A stretch of DNA of 64,000 nucleotides from Semisulcospira habei. Lineage: Eukaryota; Mollusca; Gastropoda; Semisulcospiridae. The notes below the pieces were generated by a model. That model did no database searches, had not been told where the DNA came from, and saw only the letters and a list, made by a program, of their open reading frames with translations. The position numbers and the translations under genes were made by a program. The stretch is from positions 179,618,698 to 179,682,697 of the forward strand of contig BTPG01000005.1 in the NCBI GenBank assembly GCA_036245525.1, read 5' to 3'. Positions 12,774 through 23,427 of the stretch are shown here, piece after piece (the first letter of the stretch is position 1; the number at the start of each line of letters is the position of its first letter).

Positions 12774-12980
12774 TTAACACATTCTATCCCAGGACCGAAA
12801 TCGCTTGATTTTGAAGTTGCCCTCTGACGGACTTGCAATTCTACAGACAGACGGAGCATGATAGTTCAAGGGTGGTGCCAGAATAGTTTGGCGCCTATGG
12901 GCGCCAAGCTATTCTGGCACCACCTTGAATTATCATGTTCGATCCATGTCTTGCTGTGGTGTGTCGGGGCTGAATGAGAA
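12774..12980. mobile_element. Family A TTAA hairpin MITE next to the 82-bp satellite
   Basis: Left TTAACACATTCTATCCCAGG, palindrome loop TATG, right end GGGGCTGAATGAG without TTAA. Its right terminus runs directly into the satellite at 13000. Confidence 0.78.
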
Positions 12981-13004
12981 TGCACGTGCAGTTTTGACCT
13001 GCGT

Positions 13005-14305
13005 CTGATTTCCGAGTAACGTCTATTCATACAGCCCTGACACACTACAACATTAACAGATGGGTTGACCATGATATTTCCTACGTCTGATTTCTGAGTA
13101 ACGTCTATTCATAAAGCCCTGACACACTACAACATTAACAGATGGGTTGACCATGATATTTCCTACGTCTGATTTCCGAGTAACGTCTATTCATACAGCC
13201 CTGACACACTACAACATTAACAGATGGGTTGACCATGATATTTCCTACGTCCGATTTCCGAGTAACGTCTATTCATATAGCCCTGACACACTACAACATT
13301 AACAGATGGGTTGACCATGATATTTCCTACAACTGATTCCGAGTACTGTCTATTCATACAGCCCTGACACACTACAACATTAACAGATGGGTTGACCATG
13401 ATATTTTCATACGTCTGATTTCGGAGTAACGTCTATTCATACAGCCCTGATACACTACAATATTAACAGATGGGTTGACCATGATATTTCCTACGTCTGA
13501 TTTCCGAGGATTGTCTATTCATACAACCCTGACAAACTACAACATTAACAGATTTGTTGATCATGATATTTCCTACGTCTGATTTCCGAGTAACGTCTAT
13601 TCATACAGCCCTGACACACTGCAACATTAACAGATGGGTTGATTATGATAATTTCTACGTGTGATTTCCGAGTAACGTCTATTCATAAAGCCCTGACACA
13701 CTACAACATTAACAGATGGGTTGACCATGATATTTCCTACGTCTGATTTCCGAGTAACGTCTATTCATACAGCCCTGACACACAACAACATTAGCAGATG
13801 GGTTGACCATGATATTTCCTACGTCTGATTTCCGAGTAACGTCTATTCATACAGCCCTGACACACTACAACATTAACAGATGGGTTGACCATGATATTTA
13901 ATACGTCTGATTTCCGAGTAACGTCTATTCATACAGCCCTGACACACTACAACATTAACAGATGGGTTGACCATGATATTTCCTACGTCTCATTTCAAAT
14001 TATCGTCTATTAATACAGGCCTGACACACTACTGCATTAACATATGAGTTGACCATGATATTTCCTAAGTCTGATTTCCGAGTAACGTCTATTCATACAG
14101 CCCTGACACACTACAACATTAACAGATGGGTTGACCATGATATTTCCTACGTCTGATTTCCGAGTAACGTCTATTCATACAGCCCTGACACACTACAACA
14201 TTAACAGATGGGTTGACCATGATATTTCCTACATCTGATTTCCGAGTAAGGTCTATTCATACAGCTTAGTTATTTAACATTAACAGATGGGTTGAATATG
14301 ATATT
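13005..14305. repeat. 82-bp satellite, about 16 copies
   Basis: Tandem array with an 82-base period (for example the unit starts GATTTCCGAGTAACG at 13171, 13253, 13335). Units contain CAGCCCTGACACACTACAAC followed by GATGGGTTGACCATGATAT, which is the left end and start of the hairpin arm of a family A element. Most units are over 90% alike; a divergent one lies near 13990-14060. Family A elements flank the array on both sides. Confidence 0.93.
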
Positions 14306-14319
14306 TCAAAGATGGCTTT

Positions 14320-14528
14320 CACTCATCAGCCCCGACACACCACAGCAAGACATGGATTGAGCATGATAGTTCAAGGGTGGTGCCAGAATAGCTTGGCGCC
14401 CATTGGCGCCAAGCTATTCTGGCACAGCCCTTGAAATATCATGCTCGATCTGTCTAGAATTGTAATACAATGCTTCAGAGGGCAACCGCAAAATGTGAGG
14501 ATTTCGGTCCTGGGGTAGAATGTGTTAA
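14320..14528. mobile_element. Family A hairpin MITE after the satellite
   Basis: Left CACTCATCAGCCCCGACAC, right GGGTAGAATGTGTTAA. Hairpin GATTGAGCATGATAG arm version, loop CATT. Confidence 0.8.
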
Positions 14529-14574
14529 TATAGCATGGCGATTGGGGCATCTTGAGGAGCCAAGCTTTTTGTAA

Positions 14575-14705
14575 TATAATGGTAACTCTGGTAAAGGAGA
14601 TAGAGCAACCGTGATAGTTCAAGGGTAGTATACCGCTGAAAAGATTTGTAGTCTACTGAGGGCAACTGAAAAAAAGAGGGAATTTTGACCTCAAGCTTCA
14701 ATCTT
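14575..14705. mobile_element. Family A relic, one arm
   Basis: GAGATAGAGCAACCGTGATAG then TTCAAGGGTAGT, followed by the asymmetric segment GTCTACTGAGGGCAACTG; the second arm is missing. Confidence 0.45.
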
Positions 14706-14790
14706 TTAACCCTGTGACTGTTGGAAGCGCGTTTGTCGCGTTGATTCCTGCAGGGACCATTGCAACAAACGCGCTGCCGTAAGTCACATG
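14706..14790. mobile_element. Family F TTAA palindrome
   Basis: TTAACCCTGTGACTGTTGGA, core GCGCGTTTGTCGCGTTGAT and its complement around CCTGCAGG. The right terminus is truncated. Confidence 0.68.
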
Positions 14791-15164
14791 GACAAACTGT
14801 AAAAGCCCAAAAAATGGTATCTAAAAAGGTGTTTAGGTATCATTAAATTCTTTTCGCAAACTTGGAAGTGGTACAAGCCCATCGATCATCCCCCTATTAC
14901 ACTCTACTTTAGCGATACTCAGACCAGACATTCACAAGCGCTGAAGCTTTACGACACAAACACCACACCAACATCGAGAGTTACCATACCGGGCATCTGT
15001 TCGAACGTAGATTCGCCTTCCAAACAAACAATTCGAAAGGGCAGCAGCAGCCCTTACAACAAATACGTGGGACCTTATCTCGCCCCCATTAGAAACCTTG
15101 GCCTTGGCCCAACATGATGACGATAAAGGCCTACTATGTGTGTTGTATAAATCGAGGGGCCTGC

Positions 15165-15262
15165 AACAGAAAACCGCTTGACTGTCGGTAGCGCTTTTGT
15201 CGAGGTGATTCCTGCAGAAATCACCTCGACAAAAATCGCTACCGGCAGCCAAAGAGTAAAAT
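15165..15262. mobile_element. Family F palindrome
   Basis: GACTGTCGGTAGCGCTTTTG to CGCTACCGGCAGCCAAAGAG; arms pair perfectly over GTCGAGGTGATT / AATCACCTCGAC. Confidence 0.75.
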
Positions 15263-15462
15263 AGCCAACCACAGATGTGTGTCAAGAAACATGTTTTCAC
15301 CGAACGTGTCAATGTACAATGATTTACGTGTGTCCTTCCTGCCCATTATCAAAGAAGTTTCTTTGATAGCGAACAAACAAATAAATATTATGGTTTGAGA
15401 TACGTCATGAAAACGCGTTTCTAGACCCACACCTCCGACCTGGACCACGGGCCAAGCACAAT

Positions 15463-15715
15463 TAGTGAGGTTACGTTTCCAACGAACGACTCACAACAAC
15501 GAACGAGAGCGAACTCACGGCTGACAATCAGCTTGAAGCGTAAGCATGGACACCAGTCCAAACATCTCCAAGAGACGTAGATCCTCATGAGCCCGTAGGG
15601 CTCATGAGGATCTATGCCTCTTGGAGATGTTTGGAGTGTTGTCTATGCTAGTGGTAGAATGCGGTTATATACCGTGACTTCGCTTCCGTTCGTTGTTGGG
15701 AGATGTCTGGTGTAA
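15463..15715. mobile_element. Family C element with B-type hairpin
   Basis: AGTGAGGTTACGTTTCCAAC start, AACGAACGAGAGCGAA inverted later as TTCGCTTCCGTTCGTT. Hairpin AGACGTAGATCCTCATGAG with complement ending GCCTCTTGGAGATG. Confidence 0.75.
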
Positions 15716-16173
15716 ACGTATCCTCAGTATTGTCCCGTCCGGATTATGCTGGTGAATGCTGATTCATCATTTCGTCCAGCAATACGACACGATATACCCA
15801 CATGCCAAGGAATGGGAAAAGCCCGCCCTGAACGAGAATGGGCATGCCGACAACTTTGACGTTCACCTTTACGTTCGCCTGCTTCCTGCAGCAAATTTGG
15901 CCTACATCTCCCCGTGCACAACTGTCTGGTCGTTATCTTCGCCTGCATCTGGCGGGAGATCGGTCACAACAAGCGGTAGTTGTGCGCCCACCAGCCAAGG
16001 CAGAATCTTCACCCCTCACACACACACACACCTCAAGGAAGTGCGTGTCGGGACCTCACCTCTCCTAAACTCGCCCTGTGCGTAAACAAAACATGTGCAC
16101 GTGCAGCCTGACGGCTCAGAAATACACGGCCGACCAGTAAAGAAAACCAAGAAAACTTAACCAGCTGCACAGG
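15716..16173 (-). other. 3' flank of the receptor gene, possible 3' UTR
   Basis: This is the unique-looking sequence immediately 3' of the receptor stop codon. It has no hairpin elements and is GC-richer than the repeats beyond. I see no AATAAA on the minus strand, so the transcript end cannot be fixed. Short open frames here on both strands look like chance. Confidence 0.35.
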
Positions 16174-17185
16174 TCATACAGGAGACTGGTTTTGCAAGAG
16201 AGCGAGTTTCTTCTCGAGTTTGGCCTTTTCTTTGAGAGCCGCGTCAAGTTTTCTGTTGAGATCGAGTTCGGAGGTCTTCCAGAGAAAGAGGAGTTCCTCC
16301 TTAGTCATGGTCTCCAGACACACGGGCCCCTGCAGGCTGATGTCGGCACAGTACAGGTGGTCCTGATAGGAGCGAGTCTTGTGCAGCAGGGAGCGTACCA
16401 TGTTGTTTTCCTTGGGAAGCACAGCCTTGCTGCTCATAGTAGACGCGAAGTTCCTGCTGTCGTCAGACAGCGCCTTGTACAGGCTGCCATTCCCGCCCTC
16501 TAACCGGTCGTTTGCTAGATTGTCCGCTGGGTCAAAGTCATGGACACGGTCAAGGTCACTTTCAAGGTCACCCCGTCTGCTGACGAGCGATCCGTTGGGG
16601 AGGGAATCCGAGAAGCGGACCCTGGAGGGGCTGGTAGAGAATGGTGGACGGGCTCGGGAGGGGGAGAAGAACTTGCTGACAGCGCCCCCCGCGGATTTGG
16701 CGCCCTGGCACGACGACGATGCTGATGACGAAGACGACGGTGACACTGAGGACGCGCCGCGAGGGGGCGGAGGGGGCGGGAGATCTTGAGTATCAGGTAG
16801 CGGCAGCAGCGGCTGTGATGCGGCGTCACAGGACAGACTGCGTAACCTGGGCGAGTCGCACGAGGACGTTGTGGACGCAGAATCCAGAGCCTTCAACTTG
16901 CTCAAGAGGTCTGAGTGGCTCTGGGTCACCCTGTGGTCTCCGGAAAAATCAAACCGCTTTTTAGCGTCACTGAGCAGACACTGATCGGACTTGTCCTCCT
17001 CCCCGTCCTCCTCCTCCTCCTCTTCGTGGTGGTGAGCTCGGCTCGTGGACGCTTCGTGCGCGTGCTTGACTTGCTCCAGGTCCACACTGGCACCCAGCTG
17101 GCTCAAGGGTATCTCGATGATCTGAGGCGTCTCTAACGTGACGTCATCATCACCCATCAGTCCGCTGGCCTGCATCTCTTGTAAC
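16174..17185 (-). CDS. GluN3-like NMDA receptor last exon, cytoplasmic C-terminal tail
   Basis: Terminal exon of about 336 codons with a TGA stop. The acceptor is TGCAG directly after a long GT repeat, so the exon opens with G then TTA CAA GAG (phase 2). The protein has an acidic run (HHHEEEEEEDGEEDKSD), Ser-rich stretches, six prolines in a row, and an end rich in Lys/Leu heptads (EELLFLWKTSELDLNRKL, then LEKKLALL) predicted to be a coiled coil. GluN3 subunits of vertebrates also end in a short coiled coil, which supports continuity with the upstream exons. The last residues QSPV fit a class I PDZ-binding tail (S/T-x-hydrophobic), an inference. Direct splicing from 22756 would meet a stop within twelve codons, so either an unseen exon intervenes or the downstream AAGAG acceptor before ATG CAG is used. 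High GC (coding-like) contrasts with the flanking repeats. No poly(A) signal is obvious in the next 600 bases. Confidence 0.75.
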
Positions 17186-17306
<121 letters not shown>

Positions 17307-17351
17307 TACAACAACGTATTAACCCTCTTGCGCACTGAGCTATCAAAACTG

Positions 17352-17556
17352 TTAACTCATTCGGCCCAAACACACCACAGCAGAACACGGATCGAGCATG
17401 ATAGTTCAAGGGTGGTGCCGGAATAGCTTGGCGCCCATAGGCGCCAAGCTATTCTGGAACCACCCTTGAACAATCATGCTCGACCGGTCTCTAGAATTGT
17501 AATACAGTCCTTCAGAGGGTAACATCTGAATTGTGGGATTTCGGTCAATGTGTTAA
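17352..17556. mobile_element. Family A TTAA hairpin MITE in last intron
   Basis: TTAACTCATTCGGCCCAAAC to TCAATGTGTTAA; hairpin with GATCGAGCATGATAG arms and loop CATA. It lies about 170 bases upstream of the last receptor exon on the gene strand. Confidence 0.85.
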
Positions 17557-17708
17557 AAAGATCTGTTTAATGACAGGTTTTGCTCGCTAAATTTGGCCGA
17601 TACATCAGAGTTGTCTTGCCTCAACTAAACCTTTTCCTCGCGTCTTTTCAGAAGCCATGTGAGCAGGCGCGTACCAGAGATTTGCTTTTTCACCGAAACG
17701 TAAGGAAA

Positions 17709-17905
17709 TAATAATAATAATAATAGTAACAATAATAATAATAATAATAATAAATAGTAATAATAATAATAATAATAATAGTAATAGTAATAATAATAAT
17801 AGTAATAATAATAATAATAATGCCGGTCATTATATAGGCGCTTTTCCCAATTCTGCGAATCGGCTCAAAGCGCCGCGAACTGAACCCAACACGCACGCTC
17901 ACGTC
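17709..17905 (-). mobile_element. SINE 3' part with (ATT)n tail
   Basis: On the minus strand: GTGTTGGGTTCAGTTCGCGG, then GCGCTTTGAGCCGATTCGC, AAAGCGCCTATATAATGACC, and a long (ATT) tail. The same core occurs at 33770 and 56145, so this is a dispersed SINE family. Confidence 0.75.
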
Positions 17906-17908
17906 ACA

Positions 17909-17937
17909 CTCACACACACACACACACACACACACCA

Positions 17938-18007
<70 letters not shown>
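17909..18007. repeat. (CA)n microsatellite
   Basis: CA tract with one CCAT interruption at 17934. Confidence 0.97.
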
Positions 18008-18011
<4 letters not shown>

Positions 18012-18194
18012 AAGACAAACACAGTACAAGACAAACACAGGACATTCACGTGGTGCGAAGGGTCAGCTCAGCTATTGAGGTTTCGGAAATTGTGATCGCT
18101 TGTATTTGAATTTTTTTTTATAAAGTTAACCCTTTTGTCCAGCATTATTATGGGATATACTAGAAACATTTATCAAAAGAGTTATTGCGAAGTA

Positions 18195-18353
18195 TTAACC
18201 CATTCAGCCCTGACGCCCTACATTGTCGGCGCCAAGCTAATCTGGCACTACCCTTGAATTATCATGGTCGAGCCATCTCCTGCAACAGGTGCAAAGTCGT
18301 TAGAGGACGCCTCCAAAATTTGGGAAATACGTGCGTCGGGCTCAATGAGTTAA
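18195..18353. mobile_element. Family A MITE with one palindrome arm deleted
   Basis: TTAACCCATTCAGCCCTGACG to GGCTCAATGAGTTAA. After GCCCTACATT the sequence jumps into GTCGGCGCCAAGCTAATCTG, so the entire left arm is missing. Confidence 0.82.
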
Positions 18354-18514
18354 GCCTTTACTACCTGCAACAGGTCGCTTTAAGTTTTGACAGCTGCGTG
18401 CATTACATTCTCATAGCACGTGACTGCACCGTGCATCGGTTCAGTGTGTGAGTGAATTAAAGTGTTTCACAAGATCGTCCCATCGTGGAAAAGTGCCTGT
18501 CTCCAACATGGCCT

Positions 18515-18618
18515 CCCAGTACGCAAAAGCCATCAGGACGGAGTCGGCCGTAGTGGGCACGAATGTACGCGGGCCCACTGCGGCCGACTTCGGGCCCGAT
18601 AGTCTTTCGCGTACTGGG
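18515..18618. mobile_element. Family E palindromic MITE, complete termini
   Basis: CCCAGTACGCAAAAGCCATC to GTCTTTCGCGTACTGGG; GC-rich palindrome around ACGAATGTACGCG. Confidence 0.8.
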
Positions 18619-19066
18619 CTGCCGTGGGCTTAAAAAAAAAGTCGAAACTTATTTTTGGATCTGCTGAATGACAGCCTAATACACCCCACGCGAGCTCTTC
18701 TAAGGCCAATAATTAATCCCCCCCCCCCCCCCCTCCTTTTTTTTTTTTTTTTTGGCCAATGGCCGTGAGTGGTAGCTTTGACATTATAGCAGAAATAGGA
18801 AGATGGAGGGATATATATGGAGCCAGAAAGAGGCAGAGATTCATATGAACCCTGCGACATCTACATTATTTAAACATACGCCACTGTGCGTAAATCAAAA
18901 TGATTCAACATATTCAAACCAAGTTGATTCACACAAGTGCATTCTTCTTTTTTGTGCAACGCATCTACAGCCACTAGAATGACATATACATCTTGAAACT
19001 CTAGTGGCGCGCATGGTCACACACAATGCCAGCTTCCAGACGTTCTTGTCTTTTAAATGCATGTTC
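18619..19066. other. Non-coding stretch with C and T homopolymer runs
   Basis: Contains a C run then T run at 18718-18752; nothing else recognised. Confidence 0.45.
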
Positions 19067-19280
19067 TTAACCCATTCAGCGACGACGCAATACAGCAGGA
19101 GATGGGTCGACCATGATAATTCAAGGGTCGTGCCAGATTAGCTTGGCGCCTGTCGGCGCCAAGCTAATCTGACACTACCCTTGAATTATCATGGTCGGTC
19201 CATCTCCTGCAACTGCTGCATAGTCGTTAGATGACGCCTCCAAAATTTGGGAAATATTGCCGTGGGGCTGAATGAGTTAA
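19067..19280. mobile_element. Family A TTAA hairpin MITE
   Basis: TTAACCCATTCAGCGACGACG to GGGGCTGAATGAGTTAA; AGATTAGCTTGG arms, loop TGTC. Confidence 0.88.
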
Positions 19281-19447
19281 CACAAACCCTCCATCTGTAC
19301 GAGGCGTAAATCAACACGATCCCCTGTGGCAAACACATTTCCTTAACTTTCAGGAGACAGAGATCACGATAAACCGTTTCGAATAAGATATTACCCGTCC
19401 ACTTACCCTTAACACCCCGCCCCACAAAAAAAGCATAAAAATAAATA

Positions 19448-19632
19448 ATACAGTAAACTTTGGATATAAGAGACTGCTGAGGGACCCAAGCGTGTGTGTT
19501 GCTATATCCGAAGTTTATTATACATGTGTTATAAGCGAAGTGAATTACGCAGATATAGTGTGGTCGGGACCTCAGAAAAGGTGTTGTGATATATGACTTG
19601 CGTTATATCAGACCATGTCATAAGCGAGTCGA
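19448..19632. mobile_element. Pogo/Tigger-like MITE, degenerate
   Basis: Starts TACAGTAAACTTTGGATATA and carries GGGACC and TATATCCGAAGTTTATTAT repeated motifs typical of pogo-type termini (CAGTAAAC...TATAA). Related pieces at 29560 and 56309. The right terminus is unclear. Confidence 0.5.
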
Positions 19633-19634
19633 CT

Positions 19635-19635
<1 letters not shown>

Positions 19636-19696
<61 letters not shown>

Positions 19697-19811
19697 CGAT
19701 CGATCGATCGATCGATCGATCGATCGATCGATCGATCGATGGATGGATGGATGGATGGATGGATGGATGGATGGATGGATGGATGGATGGATGGATGGAT
19801 GGATGGATGGC
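19636..19811. repeat. Compound (GATA)(GATC)(GGAT) microsatellite
   Basis: Three successive pure tetranucleotide blocks: GATA to about 19695, ATCG to about 19740, then GGAT to 19811; an AAAT run follows to 19848. Confidence 0.97.
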
Positions 19812-19872
19812 TAAATAAATAAATAAATAAATAATAAATAAATAAATCAGAAACTATTTTTTATCTTTGCTC

Positions 19873-19941
19873 TGCAAGAGACTATAGATCCTCATGAGCC
19901 CCTCCTTTAGCAGGGGCTCATAAGGATCTACATCTCTTGCT
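19873..19941. mobile_element. Family B hairpin core
   Basis: GCAAGAGACTATAGATCCTC hairpin closing on CCTCCTTTAGCAGG; no termini recognised. Confidence 0.6.
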
Positions 19942-20242
19942 GGCCATGAAAAATCTCCATTTAAAGCTTTGCTCATAAACACGTAGAACGTGATCTATGG
20001 GTTCAGACTCAGGGCGTAGAGAAACATCACGAAGAGCTGCGCCTCTAGCAGGCCTACAACAAAACACATCTGCAGCCCTTGTTCTAAAAAAGCACGACAT
20101 CATCCGGGCACGTCATCCTGACACTGAAAAAAGATTTCAAGCCGGCGTCGTAACAACCTGAGGGGTTTCTCGCCAGCTATACATTATTCAACGATTTTTG
20201 CAGAAATCCTGCCGCAAATTATAGGCCAGAGGATCCCAGGAA

Positions 20243-20353
20243 CCCAGTGAGCAACAGACAATCGGGCCGACGTCAGCCGCGGTCGGCTTGCGCATGCCAA
20301 TGCGAGGGCCAACCGCGGCCGACGTCGGCCTGATGACCTCGTGCGTTCTGGGG
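20243..20353. mobile_element. Family E palindromic MITE
   Basis: CCCAGTGAGCAACAGACAATC to GTGCGTTCTGGG; palindrome GGCCGACGTCAGCCGCGG with its complement. Confidence 0.75.
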
Positions 20354-20566
20354 AGACATTGTGCCCCTTATATGCGAGATTTGCCCGGTGTTTTGGGCCC
20401 AAGAAGAAAGCCATGAATAATTGGGCGCGATGAAGTCTCACGTGCAGCCCAAGCCATCTCCAAGAGGCGTAGAGTCTCATGGGCCGACCACAGCGGGCTT
20501 ATGAAAGTCTATGTCTTTTAGCATTGACGAAGATCGGTTCTAGTTGTGTCTCTATGTTATAAACGT

Positions 20567-20790
20567 CTTCTTGTGCGCCGTTAAGAAATTATTCAGTCTT
20601 CTTGTGCGCCGTTAAGAAATTATTCATCCATCTTTTTTTCCATTTACGAGACATAGTTTCACATGAGCCCCAGCAGGCACGGGGCGCATGATAATCATAT
20701 CCATCTTGATTCTGAAGATCGACTCTAGGTGTATACTTAAAACTGAGTTTCTGAAGATCGACTCTAGGTGTGTACTTAAAACTGAGTTTG
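20567..20790. repeat. Two short tandem duplications with B/C-like scraps
   Basis: GTCTTCTTGTGCGCCGTTAA is repeated with a ~30-base period (20567-20627), and CTGAAGATCGACTCTAGGTG with a 39-base period (20710-20790). Confidence 0.7.
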
Positions 20791-20845
20791 TGCTTTTGCG
20801 TGTTTTTTTGGGTTTTTTTAGGTACGTTATTGTTTAGTAACCCCA

Positions 20846-20963
20846 GGGGTCAGTTGCATGAGTGAGCTTAGTCATGCGCCAACCACTAAGCAAGGTGCTC
20901 CGCTACAGCGGAGCATGTTGCTTGGTGGCTGGCGCAGGACTAAGCTCATTCATGCACCTAGCC
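20846..20963. repeat. Palindromic element (family I)
   Basis: GGGGTCAGTTGCATGAGTGA pairs with TCATTCATGCACCTAG at the far end. Inner arms GTGCTCCGCT / AGCGGAGCA are perfect. Likely a MITE of unknown class. Confidence 0.6.
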
Positions 20964-21283
20964 ATCGTAGAGAAATGTATCGTTCAGAGATGATGACACC
21001 AAACAGACGTGTCCCTGCGCCTCATCCTGGTGCGGTAGGGTTTGTACGCAAAAACAGTACGCACTGCACAACATGAAATTGTGCAGGTCTGTTACTTAGG
21101 GCTACCCCCACTTGGCCGTAAATTCCAAAATCACAGACCAGCACACACGTTAAAAGATGTACAATCCATGGATGAGTGATAACGCCTTAAACCTGGATAT
21201 TTAAGATGTGTGGCTGAAGCTCCATACGGAGCCATTGTTACGTAATATGATAGGCAGGACCACAAGCATTGGACGACGACAGT

Positions 21284-21448
21284 GTAATCGACACAGAGTC
21301 AGTCTCCGGTTACCTCTACAGCAGGTATTGGGAAATCGATAGATTTCCAACTACTTGTTGCAGATGTGATCGAAGCCCGACTATGTAGTCAAAGTTCTCC
21401 TTACCTGCTGCAGAGGTAATCGAAGGCTGACTCTGCACATAGTCGATT
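21284..21448. repeat. Imperfect long inverted repeat (family L)
   Basis: Arms CAGAGTCAGTCTCCGGTTAC... and complement TACCTGCTGCAGAGGTAATC...GCTGACTCTG separated by about 70 bases. Confidence 0.55.
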
Positions 21449-21611
21449 ATGCAAAAGCTATGTCATGCATGTGCAAACGATTATGAAGACGGTCCCCAAA
21501 CACTTACCACTTTGCTTTTTCAACGATGTCGTAGAAATTTCGGTTCAATCGCTTCGTTTTCGCCATGTCAGCCAGTTTGTTTTTCTAAAATAAAAACACA
21601 ACACATAATAG

Positions 21612-21704
21612 TTAACCATTTGGCTGGCCAAAGCTATTTTTCTTTTATGAGATTCCTGCAGGAATCACCTCAACCAAACGCGCTACCGACAAGCAAACGG
21701 TTAA
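21612..21704. mobile_element. Family F TTAA palindrome
   Basis: TTAACCATTTGGCTGGCC to CAAGCAAACGGTTAA, centre CCTGCAGG. Confidence 0.75.
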
Positions 21705-21772
21705 CAAGAACATGAACGAATAAACAGAGCAGTTATAAAGGGCACAAGTATGATGGTTACATTTTAAACCCA

Positions 21773-21970
21773 TTAACCCGCTAGGTGCCGAGAAAATCTA
21801 AACACCACCCAACGGCAAGAGGTACAGATTCTCTTGAGCCCCCGCAGTTGCGGGGTTCATGAGGATCTATGCCTCTTGATGACACCACTTTGGGAAAGCC
21901 AGGACATTTTGGTGTTGAAATAACAAAGAATGCAGATACACAATCTGCGTCTACTGGCACTGAACGTGTT
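21773..21970. mobile_element. Family B MITE, reverse orientation
   Basis: Begins TTAACCCGCTAGGTGCCGAG (the family's right end) and ends CTGCGTCTACTGGCACTGAA. Hairpin GTTGCGGGG region has mismatches. Confidence 0.7.
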
Positions 21971-22037
21971 CAGCACTGACAATACAAAGTCGAAATGATC
22001 GACTAGTCCTTCAGGCGTAATATTATTTTTTTTAAAT

Positions 22038-22118
22038 CCTTGGGCTGACTTCAGCTTTAGTTGGCCCGCGCGTGGCTGTGCGCTGACCTACTGAGGCCAA
22101 TAATTACCAGCCCCAAGC
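22038..22118. mobile_element. Family E relic
   Basis: CTTGGGCTGACTTCAGC...GGCCCGCGCGTGGCTGTGCGC with decayed second arm. Confidence 0.45.
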
Positions 22119-22150
22119 GGTCATAAAATCAAACAACGTTATTTGTGCAT

Positions 22151-22243
22151 GTAAACCCTTTGCCTGTCAGTAGAACGTTTTGTCGCGATTATTACTCTAG
22201 GAATCATCGCGACGAACAGCACTACCGACAGCCAAAGGGTTAA
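22151..22243. mobile_element. Family F TTAA palindrome
   Basis: GTAAACCCTTTGCCTGTCAG to CTGACAGCC-like right end ACAGCCAAAGGGTTAA; arms TTTGTCGCGATTATT / AATCATCGCGACGAA. Confidence 0.78.
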
Positions 22244-22503
22244 TTTGTTAATGAAATCACATATCCGAGCACCCCTCTAAAAGTGTCGTGGTACGTAGTT
22301 CACTGAGAGCAACATCCAGCGTGTTTGAACTCTCACCTTAGTGCCCAGTGTTTTAAATACGATTTTACAGAACGCAATTTAAGAACTTACTTTGTTCCGT
22401 CTGGTTTTACTTGCTCGGCTCTCCCCTACGGGCTTAACTAATCAGGCATAAACACTTCGTGCAGTGCTTGACCAAGTTCCCGCAGTGAAGTGCGTTTCGA
22501 CCA

Positions 22504-22715
22504 TTAACCTCTTCAATGCTAGTGGACACAGACTGTGTTTAATACATGATTGTAAATTGAACGGCAAAGATCTCCCGTCGTCAGTGGAACATGGTACAAA
22601 CTGGTTTCAGCAAGAGGCGTAGATCTTCGTGAGCCCCCGCAACTGCTGGGGCTCACGAGGATCTACGCCTCTTGCAATTCGATGGTGTTCGATTTCTCGG
22701 CAGTGAAGAGGTTAA
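22504..22715. mobile_element. Family B TTAA hairpin MITE beside receptor exon
   Basis: TTAACCTCTTCAATGCTAGT to CGGCAGTGAAGAGGTTAA. The terminal change CCTCTTC is mirrored by GAAGAGG, and hairpin changes CTTCGTGAGC / GCTCACGAGG are also paired. Confidence 0.88.
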
Positions 22716-22755
22716 CAGTGCTGACGGATAGCAAAACCCCGAAGATTTAACTTAC

Positions 22756-22875
22756 CCTGATGGTGCTCTTCTGAAAGAGTTTGGCGAAGTCCCGATTCCT
22801 CACAATCCCTAGCATCTCCCGGGCAGACTCGTGCGGGTTGACCAACTCGGCACTTGTAGTTATTCGATGTAATCT
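22756..22875 (-). CDS. GluN3-like NMDA receptor exon, cytoplasmic juxtamembrane tail
   Basis: A 40-codon exon bounded by ATTTTTCAG and AGG|GTAAGT, phase 0 at both ends. It encodes RLHRITTSAELVNPHESAR, then EMLGIVRNRDFAKLFQKSTIR. RLHR joins the SQ ending of the M4 exon as in GluN3 subunits; the rest of the tail is not expected to be conserved. Charged and Ser/Thr residues fit a cytosolic regulatory segment. The flanking introns are about 12.5 kb upstream and at least part of 5.6 kb downstream. A family B hairpin element ends only 40 bases beyond the donor. The exon is too short to appear as a long open frame. Confidence 0.85.
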
Positions 22876-22904
22876 CTGAAAAATAAAATGACGATAATAT
22901 CAAT

Positions 22905-23100
22905 AATTTAATAATAATAATAATAATAATAATAACGATGATGATGATGATGGTGACGACGACGACGATGATGATGATGATGATGATGATGATAATAATA
23001 ATGATCATGGCGATGGTGATGTTGATTATACTAATAATGACGATGATAATGATGACGATGATGGTGATGATGACGACGACGATGATGATAATGGAGGAAG
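22905..23100. repeat. ATA/GAT trinucleotide low-complexity tract
   Basis: Runs of AAT then GAT/GAC repeats just upstream (gene strand) of the 22756-22875 exon. Confidence 0.93.
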
Positions 23101-23110
23101 AATTGAACAA

Positions 23111-23113
<3 letters not shown>

Positions 23114-23196
<83 letters not shown>
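23114..23196. repeat. (CA)n microsatellite
   Basis: Pure CA tract. Confidence 0.97.
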
Positions 23197-23199
<3 letters not shown>

Positions 23200-23330
23200 G
23201 AGAAAACAACCTGCAGGAGATGAATCGATCGTGAAGATTAAGAATAGTACGAGATTGGCTAGGCGTCTCTTACTACAACCACCTAATCTTGAACTACCGT
23301 AAAAGTAGCACGGCCGATACATATCACAGC
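23200..23330. mobile_element. Family A relic
   Basis: CAGGAGATGAATCGATCGTG then AGATTGGCTAGGCGTC; the second arm CTTGAACTACCGTAA is strongly mutated. Confidence 0.4.
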
Positions 23331-23427
23331 GCATGTACACAGCCTCTTACCGACGAAACAGGCCGATTATGCCTCCATAAATAACTTTACGAAACAGACG
23401 CAATAGAACCATAATCTTTGACATATA

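Noticed and set aside
13005..14305. CRISPR-like direct repeats
   Set aside because: 82-bp head-to-tail satellite without spacers.
19918..20103. Minus-strand frame as the missing receptor tail exon
   Set aside because: No clear acceptor and donor pair in the required phase, and it overlaps a family B hairpin.
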